DNA from: Methyloferula stellata AR4 | GTDB lineage: Bacteria > Pseudomonadota > Alphaproteobacteria > Rhizobiales > Beijerinckiaceae | Length of the DNA: 64,000 bases | NCBI RefSeq assembly: GCF_000385335.1 | Contig: NZ_ARWA01000001.1 | Coordinates: 2,062,001-2,126,000, forward strand | Direction of reading: 5' to 3' | Program-made: the position numbers and the translations under genes | The notes under the pieces: generated by a model | Database searches by the model: none | What the model was told of the DNA's origin: nothing | Seen by the model: the letters and a program-made list of their open reading frames with translations, nothing else | Shown here: positions 51,321-59,347 of the stretch, in pieces | How the letters are laid out: every line of letters begins with the position of its first letter | Position numbering within the stretch: position 1 is the first letter of the stretch

Positions 51321-53765
51321 TCATTGTGGCCCGCGGCCTCCGGGCGCGGCCTCGGGCATTGACGTGCCGACGTTCAATTGGATGTTTTTGCCGATGGACG
51401 GCGAGTTCTTCACCGATTGTACGACCTTCAGCAGCTCGCTACTTGCATCGACGTGGATCGTGATATTCACGGAGCCCTGGCCTTCGAGTTGCGCGGTGAT
51501 CTGATCCGGCCGAAGGTGAACCTCCAACGGCATCGCCGGATGGTGGTCATCCGGCAGGTCCGAAGGACGGCGCGGCGGAAGCGGCACATCAACCTCGTGC
51601 GGCATTGCCCGATGCACCCATGACGGCGGCACAGTGTCGAGCCCAAACGGTTCGAAGGGCTCGCGGCCTTCATCTATCCAGCGACGGCCGCCGCGGCCAT
51701 AGGTGTAGTGGCCCGCCCGATCGCTATCAAAACCTGCGCCGCCGTGGGCCTTCGCGTCAGGAATATCAGAAAGCTTCGTGAAGCCGATGATCGGGTCAGG
51801 AAGGGCCATTGCACCGCGTCCGCGTGTGCGCGTCTGCGGGCCGACTTGGGTATTGAACCAATAATCGGCACCCGCCGCCACCGCGCCGAGCGCCAGGAGG
51901 GGCAACAGCCCGACGCTGGTGCCAGCCGCGGCGGCAGCCCCAGGCGCCCCGGCGCGGAGCGCGCCGGTTGCCAAGGGCGTTGCCGCACCGCCGACCCCGA
52001 GCCTCACAGCAGCGGCCGTCAAAGCCGCTGCCGATTCATCGAGAGCTACAGCCGAGGCCGACAAGCCGAAGCCCGACATGAGATTCTGAACACTCTTGCC
52101 GGCCACATAGAGCGTGCCGCCGGCACCGAGCGCCGCCGTGAGTTGGTGAGCGACCGGCGGCAGTTCGGCAAAGGCCTGCGTTGCCCTCGCGGCGCCGTCG
52201 GCCAGAGCCGTCAGCATCCCGCCCTTGCCACCATTGTCGAGCGAGCGACCGATCGCCGTCTCCAAATTCTTAATCGCACCTTCGAACCGTGAAACCGCGC
52301 CGTCGAAGCCTGCCATCCGTTGGCTCGACACATCCGCCGCAAAACCCTCCGAATGGTTCTTCAACTGGTCGAGGAACTGTTGGAAGAGTTCGGGATCGCC
52401 GATCGCGGCACGGATGCGCGCGCCTTGTTTCGATCCCCAGATCACGTTGGCAAGGTTCGGACTTTTGGCGACAGCCGCCATGAGATCAACGAACAGGCGC
52501 TGCGTGTCGACCCCCGCCGCCGAGGCATCACGGTAACGGCGCGCCTCACCCGCGATGGACTTCTTCGACTTCGCATCGTCACCGCCGAGCTGATCGCCAA
52601 GCACCTGCATGATGGCCGGCATGAACCGTGCCGCGCTCGCGACGACGGCTTTATCGTCAAAGACCTTCTGCAGCGCCCTCTTCGCGCCCGCGTCGAGCGC
52701 GACGCCATATTTTGCGGCGATATCCTCGGCGAAGGTGCCGGCGTCCATAGGACGTGGCCCTTGCGTCTGATACTTTGAATAATCGATATGCTGGGCTAGC
52801 ATCGCTGTACGCGCGGCGGCTGTCGGGCTGAGGAGGTTGGCCACGAGCGCCCGGCCCGCGGTGCCCATCTCAGCTCCGCCCATATTGGATTTTTTGCCGA
52901 TAGCGCCGAAGGCCAAGAGTTGTTCTTCTGACAGGCCGGCCTTGCTGAAGGGATTGGCGCTGAATTTATAAAGCTCGACCAGGTCATCGTAATTCATACC
53001 GCTGATCTTCGATCCCTTAACCAGAAGATCGGCCGTGCGCGTAGCGTTCCTGACCGCGGCGTCATAATTGCTCGTGTCTTTGTGAAACCCGAACATCGCG
53101 CCCTCAAGCGCCTTCACGCTCTCCGGCAGCGACTTGTCCATGGCCATACCGATCGTCGCAGCGACGTCGGTGAGCGCCCGGACTTGGTCAACATTCAACC
53201 CGCGTGCGGCCAGCTCGCGCTGCGCCTCCAAAAATTGGATGTCATTAAATTTGGTTGTGCCGCCGCCATGGATCGCCTGGCGCACCAAAGGCTCTTGCTG
53301 CTCATCCGTGATCCCCATCACGGCGCGGCCGTAGCGCCTTTCTCGGTCATACTCTCTATATGTTTCCGCGATCGCTTTGCCGGCTGATTTCGCATGTGCC
53401 GCGACTCGTTCCAGCGCAAACCCGACGGCGAGGTCGCGGACCTGGCTCATGCTGGTCATCGCCTTGCCAAGCTGAGTCACATGCGCCGCCGCCTTGTCGG
53501 CGCCGGCGCCAAGCCGCGACATGCGTTCGATCATGCGGCTCGATGCGACCTTGTTCTCAAAATTTGAGAGACCGTCGACCATTTTGCGCGAAGCCAGCTG
53601 ATCGCCAAGGCGGCCAAACGACCGCGTCGCGCGATCGATGGCCCCCGTCGACGTGCCGACTGTGTTTATTTTGCGTGCGAGGTCGGTGAGCTTTTTCTCC
53701 GCCTCGGCGACGCCCTTGGTTTCGGCCGAAATGACGGCGCGGGCCTCGAGGATGGTTCCACTCAT
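51321..53765 (-). CDS. Phage tail tape-measure protein
   Basis: 814 residues. Helical N-terminal half (EARAVISAETKGVAEAEKKLTDLARKIN and VAAHAKSAGKAIAETYREYDRE), a hydrophobic Ala/Gly-rich central segment (about residues 550-650) that can insert in the host membrane, and a Gly/Pro-rich tail. Its position directly after the frameshifting tail chaperone, overlapping it by ATGA, is the universal phage order. By the usual length rule the tail would be around 120 nm. Confidence 0.85.
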   Translation of the reverse strand: MSGTILEARAVISAETKGVAEAEKKLTDLARKINTVGTSTGAIDRATRSFGRLGDQLASRKMVDGLSNFENKVASSRMIERMSRLGAGADKAAAHVTQLGKAMTSMSQVRDLAVGFALERVAAHAKSAGKAIAETYREYDRERRYGRAVMGITDEQQEPLVRQAIHGGGTTKFNDIQFLEAQRELAARGLNVDQVRALTDVAATIGMAMDKSLPESVKALEGAMFGFHKDTSNYDAAVRNATRTADLLVKGSKISGMNYDDLVELYKFSANPFSKAGLSEEQLLAFGAIGKKSNMGGAEMGTAGRALVANLLSPTAAARTAMLAQHIDYSKYQTQGPRPMDAGTFAEDIAAKYGVALDAGAKRALQKVFDDKAVVASAARFMPAIMQVLGDQLGGDDAKSKKSIAGEARRYRDASAAGVDTQRLFVDLMAAVAKSPNLANVIWGSKQGARIRAAIGDPELFQQFLDQLKNHSEGFAADVSSQRMAGFDGAVSRFEGAIKNLETAIGRSLDNGGKGGMLTALADGAARATQAFAELPPVAHQLTAALGAGGTLYVAGKSVQNLMSGFGLSASAVALDESAAALTAAAVRLGVGGAATPLATGALRAGAPGAAAAAGTSVGLLPLLALGAVAAGADYWFNTQVGPQTRTRGRGAMALPDPIIGFTKLSDIPDAKAHGGAGFDSDRAGHYTYGRGGRRWIDEGREPFEPFGLDTVPPSWVHRAMPHEVDVPLPPRRPSDLPDDHHPAMPLEVHLRPDQITAQLEGQGSVNITIHVDASSELLKVVQSVKNSPSIGKNIQLNVGTSMPEAAPGGRGPQ

Positions 53766-53920
53766 TTGGTTTTCGTCCTTTGGCGCCAGTCGACCGCGCG
53801 GGCCGCGAGATGTTCGATCATCGAGAGCGATAGACGCTCGAGGCCTTCAATATCCACAACGCGCCAACCGAAGAGGAACGCGTCGATGGCGGCCGCTAGC
53901 CCTCGGCTGCGGCCACGTGG
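53762..53920 (-). CDS. C-terminal extension of the tail assembly chaperone reached by -1 frameshift
   Basis: A 52-codon frame without its own start or RBS: PRGRSRGLAAAIDAFLFGWRVVDIEGLERLSLSMIEHLAARAVDWRQRTKTK, ending TGA 53,764-53,762. If ribosomes slip at the T TTT TTC site it is joined to residue 94 of the upstream chaperone to make a 146-residue G-T type protein. Its stop overlaps the tape-measure ATG, confirming that this frame is real. Confidence 0.75.
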   Translation of the reverse strand, partial: PRGRSRGLAAAIDAFLFGWRVVDIEGLERLSLSMIEHLAARAVDWRQRTKTK

Positions 53921-53926
53921 AAAAAA
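53891..53926 (-). promoter_or_regulatory. Programmed -1 frameshift signal (T TTT TTC plus stem-loop)
   Basis: On the minus strand the heptamer T TTT TTC (53,926-53,920) sits in the zero-frame register for tandem slippage (Phe93-Phe94). A 5-nt spacer leads to a GGCCGC / GCGGCC stem (53,914-53,891). This matches the X XXY YYZ rule for -1 frameshifting in tail chaperone genes. Confidence 0.8.
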
Positions 53927-54201
53927 CCTAAGAGGGCCTCCTTGATCGCGATGCCATCCGCGAGCGGAAGAAGCGCGAGGATCGCGCAGCCGCCGTCGAC
54001 CTTGAGGCACTTCTCAAGGTAGGCCTGCACGGCCGAGTCATTGGGGACACCATAAATCGCCCCATTGGCGCTGCGCGCATAGAGCACGGGATCGCCGAGC
54101 TCGATCAGCTCCATACCCGTCGGTTCGCGGATCTCGATGGCCGAAAGCATCTGCCCGTGCCATTCGATGGGTGTTTTTAACGTAACAGTCTTTATGGTCA
54201 T
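53896..54201 (-). CDS. Phage tail assembly chaperone (Phage_TAC_7/gp41-like)
   Basis: 101 residues from ATG 54,201. IKTVTLKTPIEWHGQMLSAIEIREPTGMELIELGDPV is the gp41/E-like TAC signature; the downstream helical part ends ALLGFFHVAAAEG. The zero-frame product (G-like) holds the tape measure during tail assembly, and a minority -1 product continues 52 residues. It lies between an unknown small gene and the tape measure. Confidence 0.8.
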   Translation of the reverse strand: MTIKTVTLKTPIEWHGQMLSAIEIREPTGMELIELGDPVLYARSANGAIYGVPNDSAVQAYLEKCLKVDGGCAILALLPLADGIAIKEALLGFFHVAAAEG

Positions 54202-54248
54202 GTTGGTTATCCTGAGTTCGGTTGAATGGAGGTGTGCCGCCGCGGCGA

Positions 54249-54563
54249 TCAGTCGTCGCGGACGTTCTGCATGAGAGTCTGAACGGGGTCGGCGTCGCAA
54301 ATGTTGGCGACAAAGGCGGACCTGATGCTGGTCAGATCATTGCCGCTCGCGAACGCGGCACCGCCGCGATGATCCGCATGGCCGGAAGGTCCGACTTGCG
54401 CATATTCGCGCCGCAGCGCGCCGCGGAGCTGGTTCGGCGCCGGCGTAGGGCTCGCGTTCATTTTGGCGATCGCCGCGAGGCGGGAACCGATAGCGCTGTC
54501 GATGATCTCGGCATCTGACGGCACCGGCCGATGGTGTTTCAACTGATAATTCTTGCGATTCAT
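54249..54563 (-). CDS. Island-encoded hypothetical protein, 104 residues
   Basis: ATG 54,563 has an AGGAATG site upstream. The sequence (MNRKNYQLKHHRPVPSDAEIIDSAIG...) is basic at the start and becomes alanine-rich with RREYAQVGPSGHADHRGG. I do not recognise a fold. It lies immediately ahead of the tail assembly chaperone gene, where phages often encode head-tail joining or tail tube proteins, but it is too short for a tube. Confidence 0.5.
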   Translation of the reverse strand: MNRKNYQLKHHRPVPSDAEIIDSAIGSRLAAIAKMNASPTPAPNQLRGALRREYAQVGPSGHADHRGGAAFASGNDLTSIRSAFVANICDADPVQTLMQNVRDD

Positions 54564-54657
54564 CTGGCATTCCTTGAGGAAGAGCCGTTGGGCGGCGCCG
54601 AGCCAAGCGCGCCACCCAACCAATCGATCGCCGCGCACAGGCTACGCGGCGTTCGAA

Positions 54658-55332
54658 TTAGTGATGCGTAGGTGCAACGAAGTTGGGATTTACGGCCTTC
54701 ATCTCGTCGTTGAGCGCAGCGGCGATCTCGCCCCACACCACAGCCGTCGGCATTACGATCGGTTGGGCCGCTGCCGTAGCATCGGCAGGGCCGAGGCGGC
54801 GCAGCAGGAATGAGCCTGGCGCCGCAACTGCGCCCTTCGCGCCGATGGCCAAGACTTCGAGCGCCTGCTCGACGGACAGATCCGTTTTGAACGCGAGATG
54901 CTGTGCGAATTCTGGATACTTCATCGCGTCCGCCGCGCAGAGAATTGCGGCTAGGCGATCTTTTTCGCTGATGGGTAATTTTGCCATGGGGATTTCCTTT
55001 GCTGGTTGAACTTGTTCCGGATGCGCCGGAGCGCAGCGCGTCCTCGGCGAGAGAAGCACCTCGCGTTCGGCAACGAGCTTCGTGAATTTTTGCACGTCGG
55101 GATCAGCGGTGCAGATCGATGGTCCTTCGACCGCGCCGCGGAGCCGATCCATCTCCGAATTGAGTGCATCGAGGTGCGTGCGCTCCGGCTCGTTTTGGAG
55201 AACCTCAAGTCTCCTCTTGGCAGATGCCAGATTGATCTCTGAAATGTGCGAGCCGCCAACCGCGACCACCTGTTCCCAGAAAGAAACGTCATCGCGAGCG
55301 GCCTTGATCTCCTCATCTACTGATCCCACCAT
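54658..55332 (-). CDS. Island-encoded hypothetical protein, 224 residues
   Basis: Start at ATG 55,332 preceded by GGAGAAGT; a longer upstream frame is antisense noise. The N-terminal third is charged and helical (SVDEEIKAARDDVSFWEQVVAVGGSHISEINLASAKRRLEVLQNE). From about residue 114 a second module begins MAKLPISEKDRLAAILCAADAMKYPEFAQHL and may be a separately translated protein, as an internal ATG with AAGGAAATCCCC lies before it. The family is unknown. Confidence 0.5.
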   Translation of the reverse strand: MVGSVDEEIKAARDDVSFWEQVVAVGGSHISEINLASAKRRLEVLQNEPERTHLDALNSEMDRLRGAVEGPSICTADPDVQKFTKLVAEREVLLSPRTRCAPAHPEQVQPAKEIPMAKLPISEKDRLAAILCAADAMKYPEFAQHLAFKTDLSVEQALEVLAIGAKGAVAAPGSFLLRRLGPADATAAAQPIVMPTAVVWGEIAAALNDEMKAVNPNFVAPTHH

Positions 55333-55360
55333 TTTTACTTCTCCTTTCCGCTCGGCCGCC

Positions 55361-55969
55361 TCAGCCAATTGACCGGTCGAGAGACTCGGCGAGCGATTTC
55401 TTGATGGCGGCAAGGCTCTCTTTGTTGAGCGGCCATAGCTGGCCGCCATCGAGCCCCGGAATAAAAGCCTGGTTGAAGTCGCGCATGCCGACCAATGAAG
55501 CAGGATATTGGAGGGTAGAGTCGCCTTTGTGGGGAGAATGCATGAAGCGACTACGGAAGCTCCAGGCATCATCGTCGAAGCGCTTGAGCTCTACGAGGAT
55601 TTTAACGATGGCAGCGCAGTGATGCGTGTAATCCGAACGAAGAGTTTTCGCGAGCGCTTCGCCGCGCGCATTCAGTTCGTCGTGCTGGAACTGCCATTCC
55701 GCCCCACCCAATGCCGCTCCTGACTCTGCGAGAGCGGTCTCGGCTTGCGCCACCAATCGCGTCGCGATCTCGAGTTTGAGTGCGACGGCCTTCTCGCGAT
55801 CGAGATGTGCCGCGATCTTTTTCTCGTCCAGCGGCAGACCGGCGCGCTCCGCTGCCACACGCTCGGCCTCGGCTTGCGCTTCGGCCTGTTTCGTCTGCGC
55901 GGCTTCGAGATCGGCTTTCGCCGTGTCGGCTGCGGCGCGGTGTTTTTCCAATTCCTCTTTCGTCATCAT
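55361..55969 (-). CDS. Island-encoded coiled-coil protein, 202 residues
   Basis: ATG 55,969 with AGGAAGCC upstream. The first 85 residues are a strong coiled coil (KEELEKHRAAADTAKADLEAAQTKQAEAQAEAERVAAERAG), the rest globular (HHCAAIVKILVELKRFDDDAWSFRSRFMHSPHKGD, then a Gly/Pro/Leu stretch). A head scaffold or structural role is conceivable, but there is no family match I can make. Confidence 0.5.
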   Translation of the reverse strand: MMTKEELEKHRAAADTAKADLEAAQTKQAEAQAEAERVAAERAGLPLDEKKIAAHLDREKAVALKLEIATRLVAQAETALAESGAALGGAEWQFQHDELNARGEALAKTLRSDYTHHCAAIVKILVELKRFDDDAWSFRSRFMHSPHKGDSTLQYPASLVGMRDFNQAFIPGLDGGQLWPLNKESLAAIKKSLAESLDRSIG

Positions 55970-56024
55970 TTCGGCTTCCTTGTTTGGATGGGCTGCTATC
56001 CGGGCAGCGTGTTTTAAGATCCGA

Positions 56025-57389
56025 TCAGCGGCGCGTGACCGCGCGGGCTGCTAGCTCCGCGAGTGACAGGTCCGTGTCGACGACGGGGATCGAGTCGAAG
56101 GCGGCGCGGAGTTGGGGCGGCGGCTCGGCAGGCTGCGCCCTGCCTTCCGCGATGGCTTGGGCGAGCTCAGCCTCATTGGTCGGCAAGCCATGACCGAGCT
56201 CGATTTCGTAGGGCGTCGGCGGATTACTCTTGGGTGCCGATGCGAAGAGGCGTTTGACAAAGTCGTCGTTGGCAGCGGTGGGCAGATTGGTGGAAGACAT
56301 GAACAGCTCCTTTGAAACTTTGCGGGCGGATGGAAAGTCGACGTGCATAAAGGCTGGCGGCAGGGGCGTCGCGCGATAAAAGCCGCGCATGCGGTGTTCG
56401 CGTGAGTCGATGAGGTAAGGCGCCGCACGGCCCTCGCGGCGCGAGGCGGCAGACCAGAGCGCATGACGGCGCGATCCTTCTGGAATGAAGACTTGAGAAC
56501 CACCCGGATTCGCCGTCTGCGCGACCTCCCACTTGTGGTCTTTCAGATAGCTGACGGCCTTGCCGGCGCCGCGCTTGCTGTTGCGATGCGCTGCGGCAAA
56601 GGCATGCACCCCTCGGATGGCCAAGAGCCTGTCTGCCAGGCTCAAACGTTGGAAGGCGCGCCGCGCTGGTTTGAGCGGCTCACCTGCTTGCCAGGGCCAG
56701 ATGGATTGGAAGTCTTCGAAACTCGCAGCATCGAGATCGTTGCTGTAATCGGCGGATGCTGGTTTGGAAGTCTCCGCGGCAGTAACGTGTTCGAATGATT
56801 GTTTATAGATATCTATATTATTAGAACACGCGCGCGAGGCTTCTGGTCGAGTCGTATAAGAGACTGATTTTTCGCTTTTTTCTGGCGACGAATGTGGCGC
56901 ATTTTGAGCCACGGTATGTAGCGCATTTTGCGCCACGTTGAGCGTCGTTTTATGTGGCGCACGTTGAGCCACACTGAGAGGCTTTTTCTGGCCGGAAAAG
57001 CCAGAATCGGGCCAGCCGAGGCCGGCGGCGAAATCGCGCGCAAGGTCGTTGTAGAGAATCACGACGGCGGGCTGGGCGAACCCGCGTTGCCCATTCTTGC
57101 TTTGGCCGGCACGATGAAGCAAACCCGCCGAGGCGAGGTCGCGAAGATAGCGATCGACCGTCGCTTGCGAGCATAAGACCTTTGCCGCAAGCTCGCGGCG
57201 ACGGTAGACCGCATAGCCGCGCGCATCGATGAGTTTGACGAGCGCGAATACGATCGAGCGCATGGTCGCAGAAGAATAACTCTGCCGGGAAGCCCAAAAG
57301 CGGGCAGTCTCGCGCGCGGCTTCGACGAGCGGGTCTGTCTCCGGCTTCGGGACGATGCGCAGATGATGACGCGGCCGCGCGAAGCTCAT
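56025..57389 (-). CDS. Replication-type winged-helix protein
   Basis: 454 residues. Near the start a winged helix (RSIVFALVKLIDARGYAVYRRRELAAKVLCSQATVDRYLRDLASAGLLHRAG) resembles rep/initiator proteins of phages and plasmids. The centre (about residues 140-166) carries three short protein repeats (VAQ-x-A-x-H) whose DNA is the iteron-like set at 56,893-56,972. The rest includes a helical segment (ARRAFQRLSLADRLLAIRGVHAFAAAHRNSKRGAGKAVSYLKDHKWE). It probably initiates island replication from an origin inside its own gene, like lambda O. Confidence 0.6.
   Translation of the reverse strand: MSFARPRHHLRIVPKPETDPLVEAARETARFWASRQSYSSATMRSIVFALVKLIDARGYAVYRRRELAAKVLCSQATVDRYLRDLASAGLLHRAGQSKNGQRGFAQPAVVILYNDLARDFAAGLGWPDSGFSGQKKPLSVAQRAPHKTTLNVAQNALHTVAQNAPHSSPEKSEKSVSYTTRPEASRACSNNIDIYKQSFEHVTAAETSKPASADYSNDLDAASFEDFQSIWPWQAGEPLKPARRAFQRLSLADRLLAIRGVHAFAAAHRNSKRGAGKAVSYLKDHKWEVAQTANPGGSQVFIPEGSRRHALWSAASRREGRAAPYLIDSREHRMRGFYRATPLPPAFMHVDFPSARKVSKELFMSSTNLPTAANDDFVKRLFASAPKSNPPTPYEIELGHGLPTNEAELAQAIAEGRAQPAEPPPQLRAAFDSIPVVDTDLSLAELAARAVTRR
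56893..56972. repeat. Three 20-bp iteron-like repeats inside the replication-type gene
   Basis: Copies at 56,893-56,912, 56,917-56,936 and 56,953-56,972 differ at two positions each from copy 1. Each is an imperfect palindrome (GTGGCGCA / TGCGCCAC arms, TTT centre). Starts are 24 and 36 bp apart. Candidate replication origin. Confidence 0.55.
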
Positions 57390-57865
57390 GCGGCCTCCTC
57401 AGCGGCTTCAGCCGCCCCAGCAGGGTCGGCGAGACCGCGCAGATAAGCCAGGCCCAGGAGCGCCAGAAGGCGCTGCTCGACACTGCCGCGCGTCTCCGGC
57501 GCCCGGACGTGCCACACGTGGGCGGCGAGATCGCCGATGCCGATGCGGGCCGAGGGCGCCGCGCTCGAAATGAACCGGCCGCTCTGGACGGAGAATTGAA
57601 TTGCGACCGGCGTGCCGGCAGCGCAACCGACGGCCCGAAAGTTCGGCGCCGGTGTAATGGTGAGATCCATCCAGCCGTCGGCGCCATGGCGCGCGGTGCC
57701 GCCGCTGAGCGTTTCAGCGATCTGCGGCGCCAGCGGATCGATTGCCCGCTTCAAGAGGCGAAAGGTCGCTGCGCCGGACGGCGTCTGACCGTCCTTCGCG
57801 GCCTCAGCGATCGCGGCCAGAAACAGGGCCGCAACGCGCGGCGGGAGAAGTGCGCGGGCGGCCAT
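57386..57865 (-). CDS. Island-encoded hypothetical protein, 159 residues
   Basis: ATG 57,865 overlaps the stop of the AlpA-like gene (TGATG), and its own end overlaps the replication-type start (ATGA), so three genes are translationally chained. The sequence is Ala/Leu-rich helices followed by a beta-type middle (GGTARHGADGWMDLTITPAPNFRAVGC) and an Ala-rich C-terminus. No family recognised. Confidence 0.55.
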   Translation of the reverse strand: MAARALLPPRVAALFLAAIAEAAKDGQTPSGAATFRLLKRAIDPLAPQIAETLSGGTARHGADGWMDLTITPAPNFRAVGCAAGTPVAIQFSVQSGRFISSAAPSARIGIGDLAAHVWHVRAPETRGSVEQRLLALLGLAYLRGLADPAGAAEAAEEAA

Positions 57866-58086
57866 CACATAACCTCCCGCGTCGCGCTGAGATTGGTCTC
57901 GAGCCAAGTGCGGACATCATCAATGTCGTAGCGAATGACGCGGCCAAGTTGATGATAGGCAGGCCCGAAGCCTTGCGCGCGCCAAGCCTGCAGGGTGCGC
58001 TTCGACAGCCGGAGCCGCTGCGCAACTTCGGCTTCGGTGAACATCTGAGGCGCATCGGGCCTTTGTTCGAGGTTAGCGGCAGACAA
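57865..58086 (-). CDS. Second AlpA/MerR-like HTH protein
   Basis: 73 residues. MFTEAEVAQRLRLSKRTLQAWRAQGFGPAYHQLGRVIRYDIDDVRTWLETN is the excisionase-family HTH with a typical RxxRYxxxDVxxWL tail. It may activate the rep gene as AlpA-type proteins do in satellites. It overlaps the decoration gene by 14 bp. Confidence 0.8.
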   Translation of the reverse strand: MSAANLEQRPDAPQMFTEAEVAQRLRLSKRTLQAWRAQGFGPAYHQLGRVIRYDIDDVRTWLETNLSATREVM

Positions 58087-58453
58087 TTTCGACCTCGCGC
58101 AATTGATTCTGGGCCTCTTCGATCTGCGCCGCCGTGATGCCCGCGGGCCAAGTCAGATCCGAAAAGCGCACCTCGGCGAAACGGGCGATGACCGTTTTTT
58201 GCAGCGTCGCGCCCACGACGACCTCATCGGCGGTCAGAGGCGCGAGAAGGATGGCGCAGGCGATCTGCGTGCCGTCGGTCGCCGAAAGATTGAGCGGTTC
58301 GAAAACATCCGTAGGTACGCTCTTCTTGCCGAGCACCGTGCCGGCAGCCAGTGGCGCCGACGCGTCGACCGCGACGGCGTCACGCGATAGGAACTGGCCT
58401 TCCTGGGAGATTAGGAACGAGCCAATGTGGAGCGTTTCGGTCAAGGCATTCAT
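58073..58453 (-). CDS. Lambda-D-like head decoration protein
   Basis: 126 residues. Matches the HDPD fold: LISQEGQFLSRDAVAVDASAPLAAGTVLGKK, DGTQIACAILLAPLTADEVVVGATLQKTVIARFAEVRFSDLTWPAGITAAQIEEAQNQLREVEIV, ending VCR. Such trimers bind the capsid outside and stabilise it. No capsid gene is adjacent, which is odd for this protein. A strong RBS is lacking; start ATG 58,453 is chosen for the family fit. Confidence 0.75.
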   Translation of the reverse strand: MNALTETLHIGSFLISQEGQFLSRDAVAVDASAPLAAGTVLGKKSVPTDVFEPLNLSATDGTQIACAILLAPLTADEVVVGATLQKTVIARFAEVRFSDLTWPAGITAAQIEEAQNQLREVEIVCR

Positions 58454-58603
58454 GTTGACTCACCTATGAAAGGAAGAGCAGCGCCTGCATTGGTGGCGCA
58501 GCGAATACGATGAAGATGAGGCATTCCTGGATGATAGTCAGGGACGCGTGGCACGGCGCAATTTGCGTTGCCGGCGTCCTTGACAAACAAAAAAAGATGC
58601 GGG

Positions 58604-59347
58604 TCAGCCGGCTTTGGCGTCCGGCGCCTGGAAGGCGATCATCTCGTCTAACAGCCCGTCCAGCATCCCTTCGCCCCAGAGTTCCTCGCCGCGCTCCCGG
58701 ACGATTTCGGCCTTGATCTTAAGGCCATCAGTCGTGCGGGCCTTTGTCCCAAACAATTCATCGAGGACGGCATCAGAACGGTCAGCGAGATCTTGAGCGT
58801 CGTCGTGAGCGTCGTGCAGACCGAGCTGGCCCGCGAGATGTTCGCACTCGACGCACCATGCATCATGCGCCGCGACGATCTCGTCGGCACGGCGTTGGCG
58901 GTCCTTGTCGACCATCCAGACAAATTCGCCGCCGGTATCCTTGGTGATCATATACGCCATTCGAGGATTTGCGCGAAAATCGGCGACTTCCTTCTCGCCA
59001 TAGATTTCGCGCGTCGTGCCGTCGCGCAAAGTCTCGGTTGAGGACCGGTGATCAATATAAAGGTGGCCCTTATAGGCGAGCGCCTGCGGTCTTTCGGGCT
59101 TGAGCCGCTGATATTCGGATGAGAGCCGATCTATGGTCTCATCGACCAAATCGGCAGCGGCTTGAAGGGCGCGATACTTGGCAACGAGATGGAACAGCGG
59201 GGCGTCGGGATAGTCGAGGCCAGCTTTGGCGTTTAGCGGGCTCAATTTTGAGCCCGTTACCGTGGCTATCGTAGCGGCCGCCGCGCCGACCGTGGCCGAT
59301 CCGGCGAGAAGAGCGCGGCGGGAGGGAAAGGTTTTTGTCTCAGACAT
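58604..59347 (-). CDS. Twin-arginine-signal protein of unknown function, 247 residues
   Basis: Start ATG 59,347 gives a Tat signal SETKTFPSRRALLAGSATVGAAAATIATVTGSKL; the long upstream frame is ignored. The mature part is helical (LVAKYRALQAAADLVDETIDRLSSEYQRLK; DAQDLADRSDAVLDELFGTKA) with two Cys in AWCVECEHL. It overlaps the next Tat gene by 8 bp. No enzyme family recognised. Confidence 0.6.
   Translation of the reverse strand: MSETKTFPSRRALLAGSATVGAAAATIATVTGSKLSPLNAKAGLDYPDAPLFHLVAKYRALQAAADLVDETIDRLSSEYQRLKPERPQALAYKGHLYIDHRSSTETLRDGTTREIYGEKEVADFRANPRMAYMITKDTGGEFVWMVDKDRQRRADEIVAAHDAWCVECEHLAGQLGLHDAHDDAQDLADRSDAVLDELFGTKARTTDGLKIKAEIVRERGEELWGEGMLDGLLDEMIAFQAPDAKAG

Noticed and set aside
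53762-54010. Independent 82-residue gene in the -1 frame
   Set aside because: No Shine-Dalgarno and no start near the conserved part; the frameshift explanation accounts for it.
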